Assembly: GCA_015655075.1 (NCBI GenBank)
Contig: JAATFT010000078.1
Location: 1 to 46,633, forward strand
DNA: 46,633 bases
Origin: Clostridiales bacterium
GTDB lineage: Bacteria > Bacillota > Clostridia > Lachnospirales > Lachnospiraceae
Direction: 5' to 3'
Shown here: positions 33,214 through 43,869 of the stretch, piece after piece
How the letters are laid out: the number at the start of each line of letters is the position of its first letter
Position numbering within the stretch: the stretch's first letter is position 1
Position numbers and translations under genes: made by a program
The notes under the pieces: generated by a model
What the model saw: only the letters and a program-made list of their open reading frames with translations
Told to the model about the DNA's origin: nothing
Databases searched by the model: none

Positions 33214-36200
33214 TTACTGTAAAAAGTCCATCAGGGAAATCTGATTGGAAATCGGAAGATCTCCGAACAAATCCAGATCCACCATCAAGTCTACAACTGT
33301 AGAACTGACCTTGCAGCGGGTTCTGAAATCATCCCTGGAAAGGAACTTGCCGTCGTTTACGGCTTCCACCACCGCATCCGCAGCCTTGTCTCCCAACCCG
33401 TCAATGGTACTTAAAGACGGCATCAGCTTATTATCTATAATCTGAAAATGATGGGCTTTAGCTTTATAAATATCAATAGGAGTAAATTCGATACCTCTTG
33501 CATACATTTCCTGTACCACTCTCATATCCTTTAAGATATCCTGTTCCTTCTTAGATAATTCGTTGCTCCGCCTCTTATAATCCGCCATATAATGCTCCAG
33601 CCGCTCCCTGCCAAGACACATCAATTCATAGTTAAAGGCAGAAGCGCGGATACTGAAATATGCCGCATAATAAGCAAGGGGATAATAAACCTTAAAATAA
33701 GCGATACGGAAGGCCATCATAACATAGGCTGCCGCATGGGCTTTGGGGAACATATACTTAATTCGTTTACAGGACCAGATATACCACTCCGGTACACCCT
33801 TTGCCAGCATTTCCTTCTCCATTTCCGGGGTAAGTCCCTTTCCCTTGCGGACGCTCTCCATAATTTTAAAGGAATGTCCGCTGTCCACTCCCTGATGAAT
33901 AAGGTAAGTCATAATATCATCACGGGTACAGATAGCCGTGGCAAGTGTACATTTTTGTTCTGTTATTAATGTCTGGGCATTATTCAGCCACACATCGGTA
34001 CCATGGGAAAGTCCGGATATCCTTACTAAATCGGAGAAATTTTTCGGCTTTGTGTCCCGAAGCATCTGCATAACAAAATCCGTACCGAATTCCGGTATGC
34101 CAAGGCATCCTAAATCATAGCCCCCTATATCTTCCGGTTTTATATTTAACGCACTTAAATTATCAAACAGGGATAAAACCTTCTGTTCATCCAGCCTGAT
34201 GGTTTTTGCATCCACCCCGGTCAAATCCTCCAGCATACGGATCATGGTAGGATCATCATGTCCCAGTATATCCAGTTTTAAGAGGTTGTGGTCGATGGAA
34301 TGATAATCAAAATGAGTTGTAATGATTTTGGTAGTCATATCATTGGCCGGATGCTGAACCGGGGTAAAGGAATAGATTTCCTCTCCATGGGGCATTACAA
34401 TGATTCCTCCCGGATGCTGGCCGGTTGTCCTGCGAACCCCAACACAGCCGGAAACAATACGTTCAATTTCAGCCCTTCTCATGTGCTGGTTTCTTTCTTC
34501 AAAATATTTAAAAACATAGCCATAAGCAGTCTTATCCGCGAGAGTACCGATGGTTCCCGCACGGAAGGTATGTCCCTGTCCGAAAATAACCTCCGTATAA
34601 TCATGGGCTTTACTCTGATATTCACCGGAAAAGTTAAGGTCAATATCCGGCTCCTTATCTCCGTTGAACCCCAGAAAGGTTTCAAAGGGGATACCATGTC
34701 CGTCTTTACAAAGGAGATGACCGCAAACCGGACAATTTTTATCCGGCATATCACAGCCGGAGCTTCCGGCGTAGGCCTTCACCTCATCAGAATCGAAATC
34801 CGAGTAAAAACAGTGGGTACAATAATAATGGGCAGGCAAAGGATTTACCTCTGTGATACCGGACATGGTTGCAACAAAGGAGGAGCCCACCGAACCTCTG
34901 GAACCTACCAGATATCCGTCCTCATTGGATTTCCAGACAAGTTTTTGGGCAATGATATACATAACGGCAAAGCCGTTGCTTATAATGGAATGCAATTCGT
35001 GTTCCAGCCGTTCCTCCACTTGTTTCGGCAGATTGGGTCCGTACATGGAATGGGCCTTATTGTAACAGATTTCACGGAGTGTTTTATCGGAATCCTTAAT
35101 GACAGGAGGGCATTTATCCGGACGCACCGGGGAAATCTTCTCAATCATATCCGCTATTTTATTGGTATTGGTGACAACCACCTCATAGGCTTTCTCACGG
35201 CCTAAATACATAAATTCCTCTAACATTTCCTCCGTTGTCCGAAAATAAAGTGGTGCCTGTTCATCCGCATCTTTAAAACCTTTGCCGGCCAGGATAACCC
35301 TCCGGTATATTTCGTCCTCCGGATCCAGAAAATGAACATCACAGGTAGCGACTACCAGCTTATTAAATTCCTCACCCAATTTAATGATTCTGCGGTTTAT
35401 ATCCATTAATTCTTCTCTGGAATTAATATTTATTTTATCGCTTCGGATCATAAATTCATTATTGCACAAAGGCTGGATCTCCAGATAATCATAAAAATTT
35501 ACCAGCCTGTTTATCTCCTCCTGAGGCTGTTCCCGCAGTATTGCCTGATACAATTCTCCCGCTTCACAGGCTGAACCGATTAACAGTCCTTCCCTGTTTT
35601 CCATAAACACACTTTTAGGTATACGCGGCCTTTTATTGTAATAATCAATATGGGAAAGAGAAATCAGCTTATATAAGTTCACCCTGCCGGTATCATTTTG
35701 TGCCAGAATAATGGCATGATAAGTCGGCAGTTTTTTAATGGCCTCCGGGGTTAATTTGCCCAATTTATTGATTTCGTCAACACTCCCAATATCCCTATCT
35801 TTTAACATTGAAACAAATTTTACGAAAATTTCAGCGGTTGCCCCGGCGTCATCCACCGCACGGTGATGATTTTCCAAGGATACATTAAGCGCTTTTGCCA
35901 CGGTATTTAATTTATATCTGCTTAATTCCGGCAATAAAACCCGTGCCAAACCCACCGTATCAATAACGGTAAAATCCTTTTTTATTCCCAATTCTTCGGC
36001 TTTTTTTGTTATAAAGCTCACATCAAAGGAAGCATTATGGGCAACCAGGGCACATTGGTCACAAAAGGCTAAAAAATCAGGAAGGATCACATCAATGGCA
36101 GGATAACTCATGACCATTTCATCTTTGATTCCCGTCAGTTCCTCAATTTCATAGGGAATGGGAATTCCCGGATTAATAAAAGTACTGAACTTATCAACAA

Positions 36201-37752
36201 TACTGCCGTTTACAACCTTAACGGCGCCTATTTCAATAATCTTATCCTTAACCGGTCCAAAACCGGTGGTTTCAATGTCAAACACCACAAAGGAATCATC
36301 AAGGGACTGTCCTTTTTGATTTACTACAATTTCCTTTAAATCGTCCACCAGGTAAGCTTCCACGCCATAGATAATTTTAAATTTCTTAAGTCTTTCCCAT
36401 TCCGATTCCGGATAGTTATTTTTATTAAGGGTATGATTGGCTTCCGGAAAGGATTGTACAACCCCGTGGTCGGTAATGGCAACGGCTTTGTGCCCCCATG
36501 CAAAGGCTCTTTTTACCAATTCCTTCACATCCACCACGGCATCCATGTCGCTCATCATGGTATGTGCATGGAGTTCGACCCGTTTTACCGGACTGGTATC
36601 CATTTTTATCGTCGTAAAATCCGGAATTGTCTTGATTCCAACAATGGACCCGACGGTAACCTCATGGTCGTACTTATCCATTAAAGCCGTTCCTTTTAGC
36701 TTAATAAACTGCCCTTTCTTTAAAACCTCTGTCAGCTCCGGGACTTCTTCCGTTTTTATAAATATTTTGCCTTGAATGGAATCGGTAAAATCGGTAAGGG
36801 AAAATATGATAATCGTTTTTTCATTCCGCAGCTCCCTTTCTTGCACATTTAATATCCTGCCGCGTATTACCACCTCGCCTATTTCATCCTGCACGTCGGC
36901 TATCGGTATGGTTTCCCCTTCAAAACCCTTACCGTATATAATATCCGGATCATTAACAGCTTTCTTATAACTATATTTACTTTTATCGTAGTTATTCTTA
37001 AACTTACTTCCCTTATTACCGCTTAATGCACCATTTAAAGCTGCCGCCTTGCTCTCATTTGCCAGACCCTTAGCTGCTCTCTCTCCTGAAGGAACTCCGC
37101 GATTTTCATTTAATTCCCTCAGATATGGGTTGGCTTCATCATCCCCTTTATTTTGTCCCGCGTTTAAATAGGCGGCAGAATTCTCCGGTCTTTTTATGCC
37201 CGCCCTGCTAATGAATTCATATTCTTCCTTAGAATCTTCCTTTATCTTAGGTTCGTAATATTCAAAACAAACGGCAATATCATAATGAAACCGATTTTTG
37301 AACATGTCCATCAAATATTCTGTAATATCGGCTGACATTTTCCGTACAAGAAAATTTTCTTCGCATTTAAATGTAAGTGCATTTTCTTCAAAAGTAATTT
37401 CAGCCAGTTCAAAAACATTATATTCCAATATGCTTCTTTCCCGGAATTCTTCCAAAATACTGTCCCGATATATGTCAAATAAATTCTCCGGCGTATATTG
37501 CGCCGACAATATATAATTTTCCCATAACACTATAGTATTGGGATCTGAAGCAAACAGCTGCTTTTTGAGCTGATATTCCATCTTCTTAATATTCTGCCGT
37601 TGAATCAGCCGGCTGCTTTGTATGTATATTCTGATTTCTTCCCTTGACTTTGATACCGATACCTTCTCTACTAAAACCTCCCGAAAAAGATTTTCTAAAT
37701 CCGTTGAAAGACCGGATAACTGGTCAAAGACTTCAAAAAAAAGCATACCCAT
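33214..37752 (-). CDS. polC: DNA polymerase III PolC (Gram-positive type)
   Basis: The replicative polymerase with built-in proofreading, about 1512 residues. In order: an N-terminal domain; an OB fold (about 290-390); a PHP domain starting VELHAHTMMSDMDA; a DEDD exonuclease inserted in it (FVVFDIETTGFGP to HHRAVDDAGATAEIF); the rest of PHP; the polymerase domain with DIDLNFSGEYQ, RTTGQHPGGIIVMP and KLDILGHDDPTM; and a C-terminal helix-hairpin-helix part. A linker rich in charged residues (about 180-270) makes it a little longer than B. subtilis PolC. Start at ATG 37752 has AGAGG 7 bases upstream; the TTG two codons earlier is less likely. It is 159 bases downstream of ispG. Confidence 0.97.
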   Translation of the reverse strand: MGMLFFEVFDQLSGLSTDLENLFREVLVEKVSVSKSREEIRIYIQSSRLIQRQNIKKMEYQLKKQLFASDPNTIVLWENYILSAQYTPENLFDIYRDSILEEFRERSILEYNVFELAEITFEENALTFKCEENFLVRKMSADITEYLMDMFKNRFHYDIAVCFEYYEPKIKEDSKEEYEFISRAGIKRPENSAAYLNAGQNKGDDEANPYLRELNENRGVPSGERAAKGLANESKAAALNGALSGNKGSKFKNNYDKSKYSYKKAVNDPDIIYGKGFEGETIPIADVQDEIGEVVIRGRILNVQERELRNEKTIIIFSLTDFTDSIQGKIFIKTEEVPELTEVLKKGQFIKLKGTALMDKYDHEVTVGSIVGIKTIPDFTTIKMDTSPVKRVELHAHTMMSDMDAVVDVKELVKRAFAWGHKAVAITDHGVVQSFPEANHTLNKNNYPESEWERLKKFKIIYGVEAYLVDDLKEIVVNQKGQSLDDSFVVFDIETTGFGPVKDKIIEIGAVKVVNGSIVDKFSTFINPGIPIPYEIEELTGIKDEMVMSYPAIDVILPDFLAFCDQCALVAHNASFDVSFITKKAEELGIKKDFTVIDTVGLARVLLPELSRYKLNTVAKALNVSLENHHRAVDDAGATAEIFVKFVSMLKDRDIGSVDEINKLGKLTPEAIKKLPTYHAIILAQNDTGRVNLYKLISLSHIDYYNKRPRIPKSVFMENREGLLIGSACEAGELYQAILREQPQEEINRLVNFYDYLEIQPLCNNEFMIRSDKININSREELMDINRRIIKLGEEFNKLVVATCDVHFLDPEDEIYRRVILAGKGFKDADEQAPLYFRTTEEMLEEFMYLGREKAYEVVVTNTNKIADMIEKISPVRPDKCPPVIKDSDKTLREICYNKAHSMYGPNLPKQVEERLEHELHSIISNGFAVMYIIAQKLVWKSNEDGYLVGSRGSVGSSFVATMSGITEVNPLPAHYYCTHCFYSDFDSDEVKAYAGSSGCDMPDKNCPVCGHLLCKDGHGIPFETFLGFNGDKEPDIDLNFSGEYQSKAHDYTEVIFGQGHTFRAGTIGTLADKTAYGYVFKYFEERNQHMRRAEIERIVSGCVGVRRTTGQHPGGIIVMPHGEEIYSFTPVQHPANDMTTKIITTHFDYHSIDHNLLKLDILGHDDPTMIRMLEDLTGVDAKTIRLDEQKVLSLFDNLSALNIKPEDIGGYDLGCLGIPEFGTDFVMQMLRDTKPKNFSDLVRISGLSHGTDVWLNNAQTLITEQKCTLATAICTRDDIMTYLIHQGVDSGHSFKIMESVRKGKGLTPEMEKEMLAKGVPEWYIWSCKRIKYMFPKAHAAAYVMMAFRIAYFKVYYPLAYYAAYFSIRASAFNYELMCLGRERLEHYMADYKRRSNELSKKEQDILKDMRVVQEMYARGIEFTPIDIYKAKAHHFQIIDNKLMPSLSTIDGLGDKAADAVVEAVNDGKFLSRDDFRTRCKVSSTVVDLMVDLDLFGDLPISNQISLMDFLQ

Positions 37753-37911
37753 AATCAAGCCTCTTTTCTAAAATACCGATACCGTCTAAAGCATCCGTTT
37801 GTTTTATCTTGTTTAAGTACCGCGCAAACATCAATTTAATTCCTTTATAATTTGATTCCTTTATATTTTAATACAAATAACCGGTTAAAAGCAAGAAAAA
37901 AAGAGTTCCTT

Positions 37912-38970
37912 TTATTTCTCAGCCTGCATTTTTAATAATTCTTCCCTTAAAGCGGGCAGCAATTCCTGTTCCGAAACTTTTCGGATAACTTTGCCTTTTT
38001 TAATAATAACGCCTTCTCCTCTGCCGCCGGCAATTCCGATGTCTGCCTCCTTTGCTTCTCCGGGACCATTGACAGCACAGCCCATTACGGCTACTTTAAT
38101 ATCCAAATCTATGTCCTGAATTATATTTTCCACCTTTCCCGCCAGATTAATCAAGTCAATCTGGGTTCTTCCGCAGGTGGGACAGGATATTAATTCCACG
38201 CCGCCTTTGCGTAAACCTAAGGTTTTCAGAATCAGTTTGGCAGATTTAACTTCCTCCAACGGATCTCCCGTTAAAGATACACGTATCGTATCGCCGATAC
38301 CTTTATAAAGCATAATACCTAAACCAACGGCAGATTTAATATTGCCGGCTACTATTGTCCCGGCTTCCGTAATTCCCACATGCAAAGGATACACCGCCTG
38401 TTTTGCAATGAGTTCATAGGCCTTGATACACATTAAAACATCCGAGGATTTAATGCTGATAACCAGATTGTCGTAGCCTGCATCTTCAATTATGTGTACT
38501 TTATCCAGAGCGCTTTCCACCAGACCGTATGCCGTAACTCCATGGTATTTTGCAACCAGTTCTCTTTCAAGGGAACCGCTGTTTACGCCTACACGTATCG
38601 GTATATTTCTTTCCCTGGCAGTGTCAACCACCGCCTTTAATTTGTCGGTATTTCCTATATTACCAGGATTAATGCGTATTTTATCGGCGCCATTCTCCAT
38701 TGCTGCTATTGCAAGACGATAGTCAAAGTGAATATCTGCTACAAGGGGAATATGAATCTGCTTTTTTATCTCCCTGAAAGCTCCGGCAGCTTCCATAGTG
38801 GGAACTGCGCATCTTATAATCTCACAGCCGGCCGCCTCCAATTCTGATATCTGCCTCACCGTAGCCGCTACATCCTCAGTCCTGGTATTGGTCATGGACT
38901 GAATGAGTATAGGATGATTGCCGCCGATTACCCGTTCTCCGATATGAATTGCTTTTGTTTTATTTCTCAT
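37912..38970 (-). CDS. ispG: 4-hydroxy-3-methylbut-2-enyl diphosphate synthase (flavodoxin/ferredoxin)
   Basis: IspG (GcpE) performs the next-to-last step of the MEP isoprenoid pathway, making HMBPP from MEcPP with a [4Fe-4S] cluster. The 352-residue protein has a TIM-barrel start (ILIQSMTNTRTEDV), RCAVPTMEAA, IRINPGNIG, and cluster ligands in SCPTCGRTQ and VMGCAVNGPGE. AGGAG is 5 bases before the ATG, 23 bases after the rseP stop. With dxr and uppS nearby it supplies undecaprenyl precursors. Confidence 0.97.
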   Translation of the reverse strand: MRNKTKAIHIGERVIGGNHPILIQSMTNTRTEDVAATVRQISELEAAGCEIIRCAVPTMEAAGAFREIKKQIHIPLVADIHFDYRLAIAAMENGADKIRINPGNIGNTDKLKAVVDTARERNIPIRVGVNSGSLERELVAKYHGVTAYGLVESALDKVHIIEDAGYDNLVISIKSSDVLMCIKAYELIAKQAVYPLHVGITEAGTIVAGNIKSAVGLGIMLYKGIGDTIRVSLTGDPLEEVKSAKLILKTLGLRKGGVELISCPTCGRTQIDLINLAGKVENIIQDIDLDIKVAVMGCAVNGPGEAKEADIGIAGGRGEGVIIKKGKVIRKVSEQELLPALREELLKMQAEK

Positions 38971-38993
38971 ATAAGCTCCTGTTGCATTTCAGA

Positions 38994-40352
38994 CTATGAA
39001 TTAAAAAGCCTGCTAATGTCATTAAACATCACAAATACCATTAATATCATCAGCGCAACTAAACCAATCATATGAACCAGACCTTCTTTGGCCTGATCCA
39101 CAGGCTTTCCCCTGAATACTTCCAGGATAAGAAATACAAGGCGCCCTCCGTCCAAAGCAGGGATTGGAAGAAGATTCATAACCCCTAAGTTTGCACTGAG
39201 CAATATGGTGATATAAGCCAGCTGTAAGAATACGGATAGCGCTCCCTCGCTTTTGCTTTCCTGATATGCATTGCCGATATAGCTTACAATACCTAACGGT
39301 CCGGCTATGTCATCCTTACTTACCTTGCCACGTATAATCTGCCCCAGGCTTTGGATCGTGGTTTTAATCCAGTACTTTACTTCCACGGCGCTGTATTTCA
39401 CCACGCCCAGGACATTGGTTTTCACTCTGTACTGATTTATGGAAAATCCAACACTGTAGCTTTTGATTAAAGCGGGGGTAACCACAACTGTGTTTTGTTT
39501 TCCATCCCTGGAATAGGTCAGGGTTAAGGGGTCCGTTGACAACGGATTCTCCTGAAAATATTGATTTAAATCGTTAACATCCTTAATAGGAGTATCATCA
39601 ATTTTTACGATGACATCACCATTTTTAAGTCCCGCTTTTGCTAAAGGCATATCCTCATAGAGCGAAGTAATAGATGCAACTCCGCTGGGCTCATAACCGA
39701 ATCCCAGCATATATGTTTTTACCATACGCGGTGTTAAGGTAACATTATTTTTTACGCCGTCTCTTTTATAAGTTAAGTTTACCTTTTCATCACTTAACGG
39801 ATAAAATTGCAGATAGGTAAGTACATCCCTGCCGATATCTATGTGATTTCCGTTAAATTCTGTAATTACATCCCCCTCCTGTATACCTGCCTGGGCCGCC
39901 GATGAATCCTTTACAACGCTGGTAACAGCGGCAGGATCATATCCAATAATACTTATAATGAATATAGCTAACACAAAGGCCAAGATAAAATTAAAGAAGG
40001 GGCCCGCAAAAACCACTGAAATTCTGGCCCATACCCCTTTTTTATTAAAAGCTCTTTCATCTTCAACCAATTCGTCTTCGCCCATCATAATACAGGAGCC
40101 GCCAAGCGGCAATAATTTCCATGAGTACTTGGTGGTATCCCGCCACACAGGCGTAGTTTCAAAATCATGCTGGGATAAAAAAAGCCTGGGGCGATATCCT
40201 TTTTCCGTTTTTACCAGGGTAAGGATCCTAGGGCCCATACCGATTGAAAATTCTGTCACAAATATACCATTCTTCTTTGCCAGAAGAAAATGTCCCAATT
40301 CATGAATAATAATAATTAAACTAAATATTAAAATTGCAATAATAATATTCAT
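38994..40352 (-). CDS. rseP: Site-2 membrane protease RseP/RasP with two PDZ domains
   Basis: An intramembrane zinc protease that cleaves anti-sigma factors and signal-peptide remnants. The catalytic HELGHF is in the first helix (residues 18-23), and the second motif MNLLPIPALDGGR is near the C-terminus. Two PDZ domains (about 145-215 and 225-300; AGIQEGDVITEFNG and AGLKNGDVIVKIDD) are inserted between membrane segments; B. subtilis RasP has one. AGGAGG precedes the ATG. It is within the dxr-rseP-ispG-polC order seen in many Firmicutes. Confidence 0.95.
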   Translation of the reverse strand: MNIIIAILIFSLIIIIHELGHFLLAKKNGIFVTEFSIGMGPRILTLVKTEKGYRPRLFLSQHDFETTPVWRDTTKYSWKLLPLGGSCIMMGEDELVEDERAFNKKGVWARISVVFAGPFFNFILAFVLAIFIISIIGYDPAAVTSVVKDSSAAQAGIQEGDVITEFNGNHIDIGRDVLTYLQFYPLSDEKVNLTYKRDGVKNNVTLTPRMVKTYMLGFGYEPSGVASITSLYEDMPLAKAGLKNGDVIVKIDDTPIKDVNDLNQYFQENPLSTDPLTLTYSRDGKQNTVVVTPALIKSYSVGFSINQYRVKTNVLGVVKYSAVEVKYWIKTTIQSLGQIIRGKVSKDDIAGPLGIVSYIGNAYQESKSEGALSVFLQLAYITILLSANLGVMNLLPIPALDGGRLVFLILEVFRGKPVDQAKEGLVHMIGLVALMILMVFVMFNDISRLFNS

Positions 40353-40389
40353 ATTTACCTCCTAAATGAGTAAAATAAACTTCAAAAAT

Positions 40390-41541
40390 CTATTTATCCT
40401 TTTGCAGCAGTTTTATAAAATCATATGTTTCCGCTTCAATATTAAGAATTTCAGAGACTGACGGATTTTCTACTTTTTTGTGGTTCCTGACTGCCGCTTC
40501 AATTAAATCCGGAATATCCAGATATTTAATCTCTCTGTTTAAAAATTTAGCAACCGCTATTTCATTTGCCGCATTATAAACAGTCGGCAGGCTGCCGCCT
40601 GCATCGGCGGCCTCATACGCCAGCTTTAAACCTTTAAATGTTTCAAGATCCGGTTCTTCAAAGGTTAATTTACCGAGTTTAAAGAAATCAAGCCTGGCAC
40701 CGGAAAGCTTTCTTCTCTTGGGATAATACAAGGCATATTGTATGGGCAGCTTCATATCCGGCATACCCATCTGCGCAATAATACCGCCGTCTTCGAATTC
40801 AACCGCGGAATGGATTATACTCTGAGGCTGTATTACAACTTGTATTCTGTCCAAATCAATATGAAATAACCATTTGGCTTCTATAACTTCAAGTCCTTTA
40901 TTGACCATTGTGGAAGAATCAACGGTAATTTTTCTTCCCATGGACCAATTGGGATGTTTTAATGCGTCTTCCACCTTTATGTTCTCTAATTCACTTCTTT
41001 TTTTGCCCCGGAAAGGTCCTCCTGAGGCTGTTAATATGATTCTGCTGATAACATTGCCGTCTTCCCCGTTAAGAGCCTGGAAAATGGCGGAATGTTCACT
41101 GTCAACAGGGAGCAGCTTAACACCGTATTCCTTAACCAACGGCATGATAATATGTCCTGCAGTCACCAGGGTTTCCTTATTGGCAATTGCAATATCCTTG
41201 CCCGCCTTTATGGCTTCTACGGTAGGCAATATGCCAATCATTCCCACAACGGCAGTTACAACTGTTTCCGTATTTTTTTCTGTGGCGCAACCGATCAGTC
41301 CGTCCATTCCCGATACAATGGATACCGGCAAATCCTTTACTCTTAAGGCAAGTTCCTTAGCTTTCTTTTCCTCCCATACGCATGCAAGCTTCGGGCGGAA
41401 TTCACGAATCTGCATTTCTAACAAATCTATGTTATTGGCCGCTGCTAATGCATTAACCATTAAATTCCGATTACTTTTTACAACTTCCAGGGTCTGTGTT
41501 CCGATGGAGCCGGTAGAACCAAGAATAGAAATATATTTCAT
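40390..41541 (-). CDS. dxr: 1-deoxy-D-xylulose 5-phosphate reductoisomerase
   Basis: First committed step of the MEP pathway, using NADPH. The 383-residue protein has the nucleotide-binding start LGSTGSIGTQTLEV, AIANKETLVTAG, the active-site PVDSEHSAIFQ and MGRKITVDSSTMVNKGLEVI. GAGG lies 5 bases before the ATG. It follows cdsA by 99 bases and precedes rseP. Confidence 0.97.
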   Translation of the reverse strand: MKYISILGSTGSIGTQTLEVVKSNRNLMVNALAAANNIDLLEMQIREFRPKLACVWEEKKAKELALRVKDLPVSIVSGMDGLIGCATEKNTETVVTAVVGMIGILPTVEAIKAGKDIAIANKETLVTAGHIIMPLVKEYGVKLLPVDSEHSAIFQALNGEDGNVISRIILTASGGPFRGKKRSELENIKVEDALKHPNWSMGRKITVDSSTMVNKGLEVIEAKWLFHIDLDRIQVVIQPQSIIHSAVEFEDGGIIAQMGMPDMKLPIQYALYYPKRRKLSGARLDFFKLGKLTFEEPDLETFKGLKLAYEAADAGGSLPTVYNAANEIAVAKFLNREIKYLDIPDLIEAAVRNHKKVENPSVSEILNIEAETYDFIKLLQKDK

Positions 41542-41640
41542 TTTAACCTCATTTCCGTATATTAATTGGGTCTGTATACCTGATATATATTTTACACTTA
41601 AACAAAATAATTGTTATTGTTATATTCTTCCTCGCTAAAA

Positions 41641-42438
41641 TTATAAAATTTCAGATAGTAAATAAACGACCGGGGCAACAAAGATAATACTGTCAAAACG
41701 GTCTAAAATACCGCCGTGCCCGGGAATCAACGTTCCATAATCCTTAATATCATGATTTCTTTTAATTGCGGATGCCGCCAAATCTCCCAACTGAGATATG
41801 ATACTTGAGATTCCGCAGATAATCCCATAGGATATTGGAGGATTTTGAACTCCTTCAATACTGCTTTTAAATATACCGGCATATAAGAATCCAAGCAAAG
41901 CAGCCCCAAGAACTCCTCCGATACAGCCCTCCAGAGACTTTTTAGGACTTAGCTTGGGGAAGATTTTATGCCTGCCCATAAGCATACCGACACAGTATGC
42001 GCAGGTATCCGAACCCCAGGCTCCTATAAAAATCAGCCAAACCAGTAAAATCCCATCCGTAAGCATTCTTACCTTATAAACAAAGCTAAGCATTACCGCA
42101 ACATAAAACATGCCCAAAAATACAACGGCAACTTCCTCAATCCGGTATTTTGGATAAGAAAATACATAGGACAGCATCAAAAGTAACAAAAAAGCTATGA
42201 TGAAAAGCATATTATATTCTTCTAATTTAAATAATACCAAGAAATCAAATACCATAGCGGCGCCATAGCCCAGAATGCCAATAAGAGATTTGTTAATCTT
42301 TATGGTTCGGTATAGCTCCATCATTCCAATCAGTGAGATAGCTAAAATTGCGGCAAATAAGACATTTCCTCCTAAAATAAGCGTAGTAACTGCAACTATT
42401 ATGAGAACAACTGAACTACGGAACCTAACCCAAAACAT
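41641..42438 (-). CDS. cdsA: Phosphatidate cytidylyltransferase
   Basis: Makes CDP-diacylglycerol from phosphatidic acid and CTP in the membrane. About eight membrane helices and the family signature near the C-terminus, KDYGTLIPGHGGILDRFDS, preceded by SPKKSLEGCIGG. The product is 265 residues from the ATG at 42438, which has AGGAGGAAGGTAT just upstream; longer in-frame starts overlap uppS. It follows uppS by 31 bases. Confidence 0.95.
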   Translation of the reverse strand: MFWVRFRSSVVLIIVAVTTLILGGNVLFAAILAISLIGMMELYRTIKINKSLIGILGYGAAMVFDFLVLFKLEEYNMLFIIAFLLLLMLSYVFSYPKYRIEEVAVVFLGMFYVAVMLSFVYKVRMLTDGILLVWLIFIGAWGSDTCAYCVGMLMGRHKIFPKLSPKKSLEGCIGGVLGAALLGFLYAGIFKSSIEGVQNPPISYGIICGISSIISQLGDLAASAIKRNHDIKDYGTLIPGHGGILDRFDSIIFVAPVVYLLSEIL

Positions 42439-42469
42439 ATACCTTCCTCCTATGGACATTTTCTTCCAT

Positions 42470-43195
42470 TTATAATGCACCAAATCTTCTTTTTCTACTA
42501 TTATAGTATTCAAAAGCCTTTCTTAATTCTTCTTTGTTAAAATCAGGCCATAAGGTATCCGTAAAGTAAAACTCTGTATATGCCAACTGCCATAATAAAA
42601 AATTGGATATCCGCTGCTCCCCGCTTGTTCTTATTAACAAATCAGGATCCGGAATCCCTCTGGTGTCTAAATAATTTTTAAAAACATCTTCATTTATATC
42701 CTCCAAACTTATCTTATCAGCTTTATAGTCCACGGCCAGCTTTTTTATTCCTCTTATAATCTCATCCCTGCCGCCATAATTTAAAGCTATCTGAAAGTTT
42801 AGCCCCGTGTTCCCTGCCGATACTCTTTCCAGTTCTATAATACTAGTCTTTATATCCTCACTTAATTTTGGTACATCTCCTAAGACTCGGACTCTCATAT
42901 TATTCTTACTGGTTGTTTTTAAACAATCCTTCATATAACTGCGAAGTAATTTCATCAGGGCGTCAACCTCCTCCTGAGGTCTGGTCCAATTTTCCGTGGA
43001 AAATGCATATACTGTTAAATATTTCACTCCCATGTGGTACGCCTCTTCACAGATTTTTTCCACTGTTTTGCTGCCCTGGGCATGCCCGTAATTTCTGGGC
43101 ATTCGTTTCTTTTTAGCCCAACGTCCGTTACCATCCAGTATGATTGCAACATGTTCCGGTATCTTCATACCCTCCTGATCCCAAATATCTCCCAT
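42470..43195 (-). CDS. uppS: Isoprenyl transferase (undecaprenyl diphosphate synthase)
   Basis: Condenses isopentenyl diphosphate to the C55 carrier lipid used for cell wall synthesis. Signatures are AIILDGNGRWAKKK, YAFSTENWTRP, LNYGGRDEI and the C-terminal RTSGEQRISNFLLWQ. The ATG at 43195 has GGAGG 5 bases upstream; a TTG four codons earlier and an internal ATG at 43168 are less suitable. 241 residues. Confidence 0.96.
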   Translation of the reverse strand: MGDIWDQEGMKIPEHVAIILDGNGRWAKKKRMPRNYGHAQGSKTVEKICEEAYHMGVKYLTVYAFSTENWTRPQEEVDALMKLLRSYMKDCLKTTSKNNMRVRVLGDVPKLSEDIKTSIIELERVSAGNTGLNFQIALNYGGRDEIIRGIKKLAVDYKADKISLEDINEDVFKNYLDTRGIPDPDLLIRTSGEQRISNFLLWQLAYTEFYFTDTLWPDFNKEELRKAFEYYNSRKRRFGAL

Positions 43196-43281
43196 GGAGA
43201 CCTCCAACTAATTTCGTAATTAAGGGACTGTTGCTTTCTAATTGGGTTATTGAATATGCAACAGCCCCCTGTTTTAAATGT

Positions 43282-43836
43282 TTATACAGTAAGAATTTCC
43301 TTTGATTTATCCTCCGTAAGCTTATCAATATCCGCAACAAACTTATCCGTTGCTTTTTGAATGCTATCTTCTAAAATCTTAACTTCATCTTCGGTTATCT
43401 CATTGCTTTTATTCTGTTTCTTGATGGCATCATTTGCATCTCTTCTTATATTACGAACAGCTACTTTAGCATTTTCCGCCCTTTTTTTAACTTCTTTTAC
43501 CAGTTCTTTTCTTCTCTCCTCCGTCAATTCGGGGAAGGTCAAACGTATCGACTTGCCGTCATTATTCGGTGTCAAACCCAAATCCGATGCCAATATAACT
43601 TTCTCAATATCCTTAATTAATTTGCTTTCCCAAGGCTGTATCTGTATCATTCTTGGTTCAGGAACCGATATATTAGCTATCGACTGAAGAGGAGATGGAG
43701 TTCCGTAATAATCCACTCTAAGCTTATCCAGCAAGTGGGGATTGGCTCGCCCTGCACGTATTGTTGAAAACTCCTCTTTTAAATTATCCAATGATTTCTT
43801 CATTTTACTTTCGTATTGTTCAATTCTTAAATCCAT
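43282..43836 (-). CDS. frr: Ribosome recycling factor
   Basis: Splits post-termination ribosomes with EF-G. A 184-residue, highly charged helical protein with the family features LKEEFSTIRAGRANPHLLD, DYYGTPSPLQSIA, PWESKLIKDIEKVI and LTEERRKELVK. GGAGG lies 7 bases before the ATG. It follows pyrH by 33 bases, the usual pairing. Confidence 0.97.
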   Translation of the reverse strand: MDLRIEQYESKMKKSLDNLKEEFSTIRAGRANPHLLDKLRVDYYGTPSPLQSIANISVPEPRMIQIQPWESKLIKDIEKVILASDLGLTPNNDGKSIRLTFPELTEERRKELVKEVKKRAENAKVAVRNIRRDANDAIKKQNKSNEITEDEVKILEDSIQKATDKFVADIDKLTEDKSKEILTV

Positions 43837-43869
43837 AATAAATCCTCCAATGATATATTTTAGTTTTTG

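Noticed and set aside
34288..35205. Plus-strand open frame of 305 codons inside polC
   Set aside because: Antisense shadow of a conserved polymerase domain.
40874..41638. Plus-strand open frame of 254 codons opposite dxr
   Set aside because: Antisense shadow; composition is low-complexity Ser/Thr and there is no start signal.
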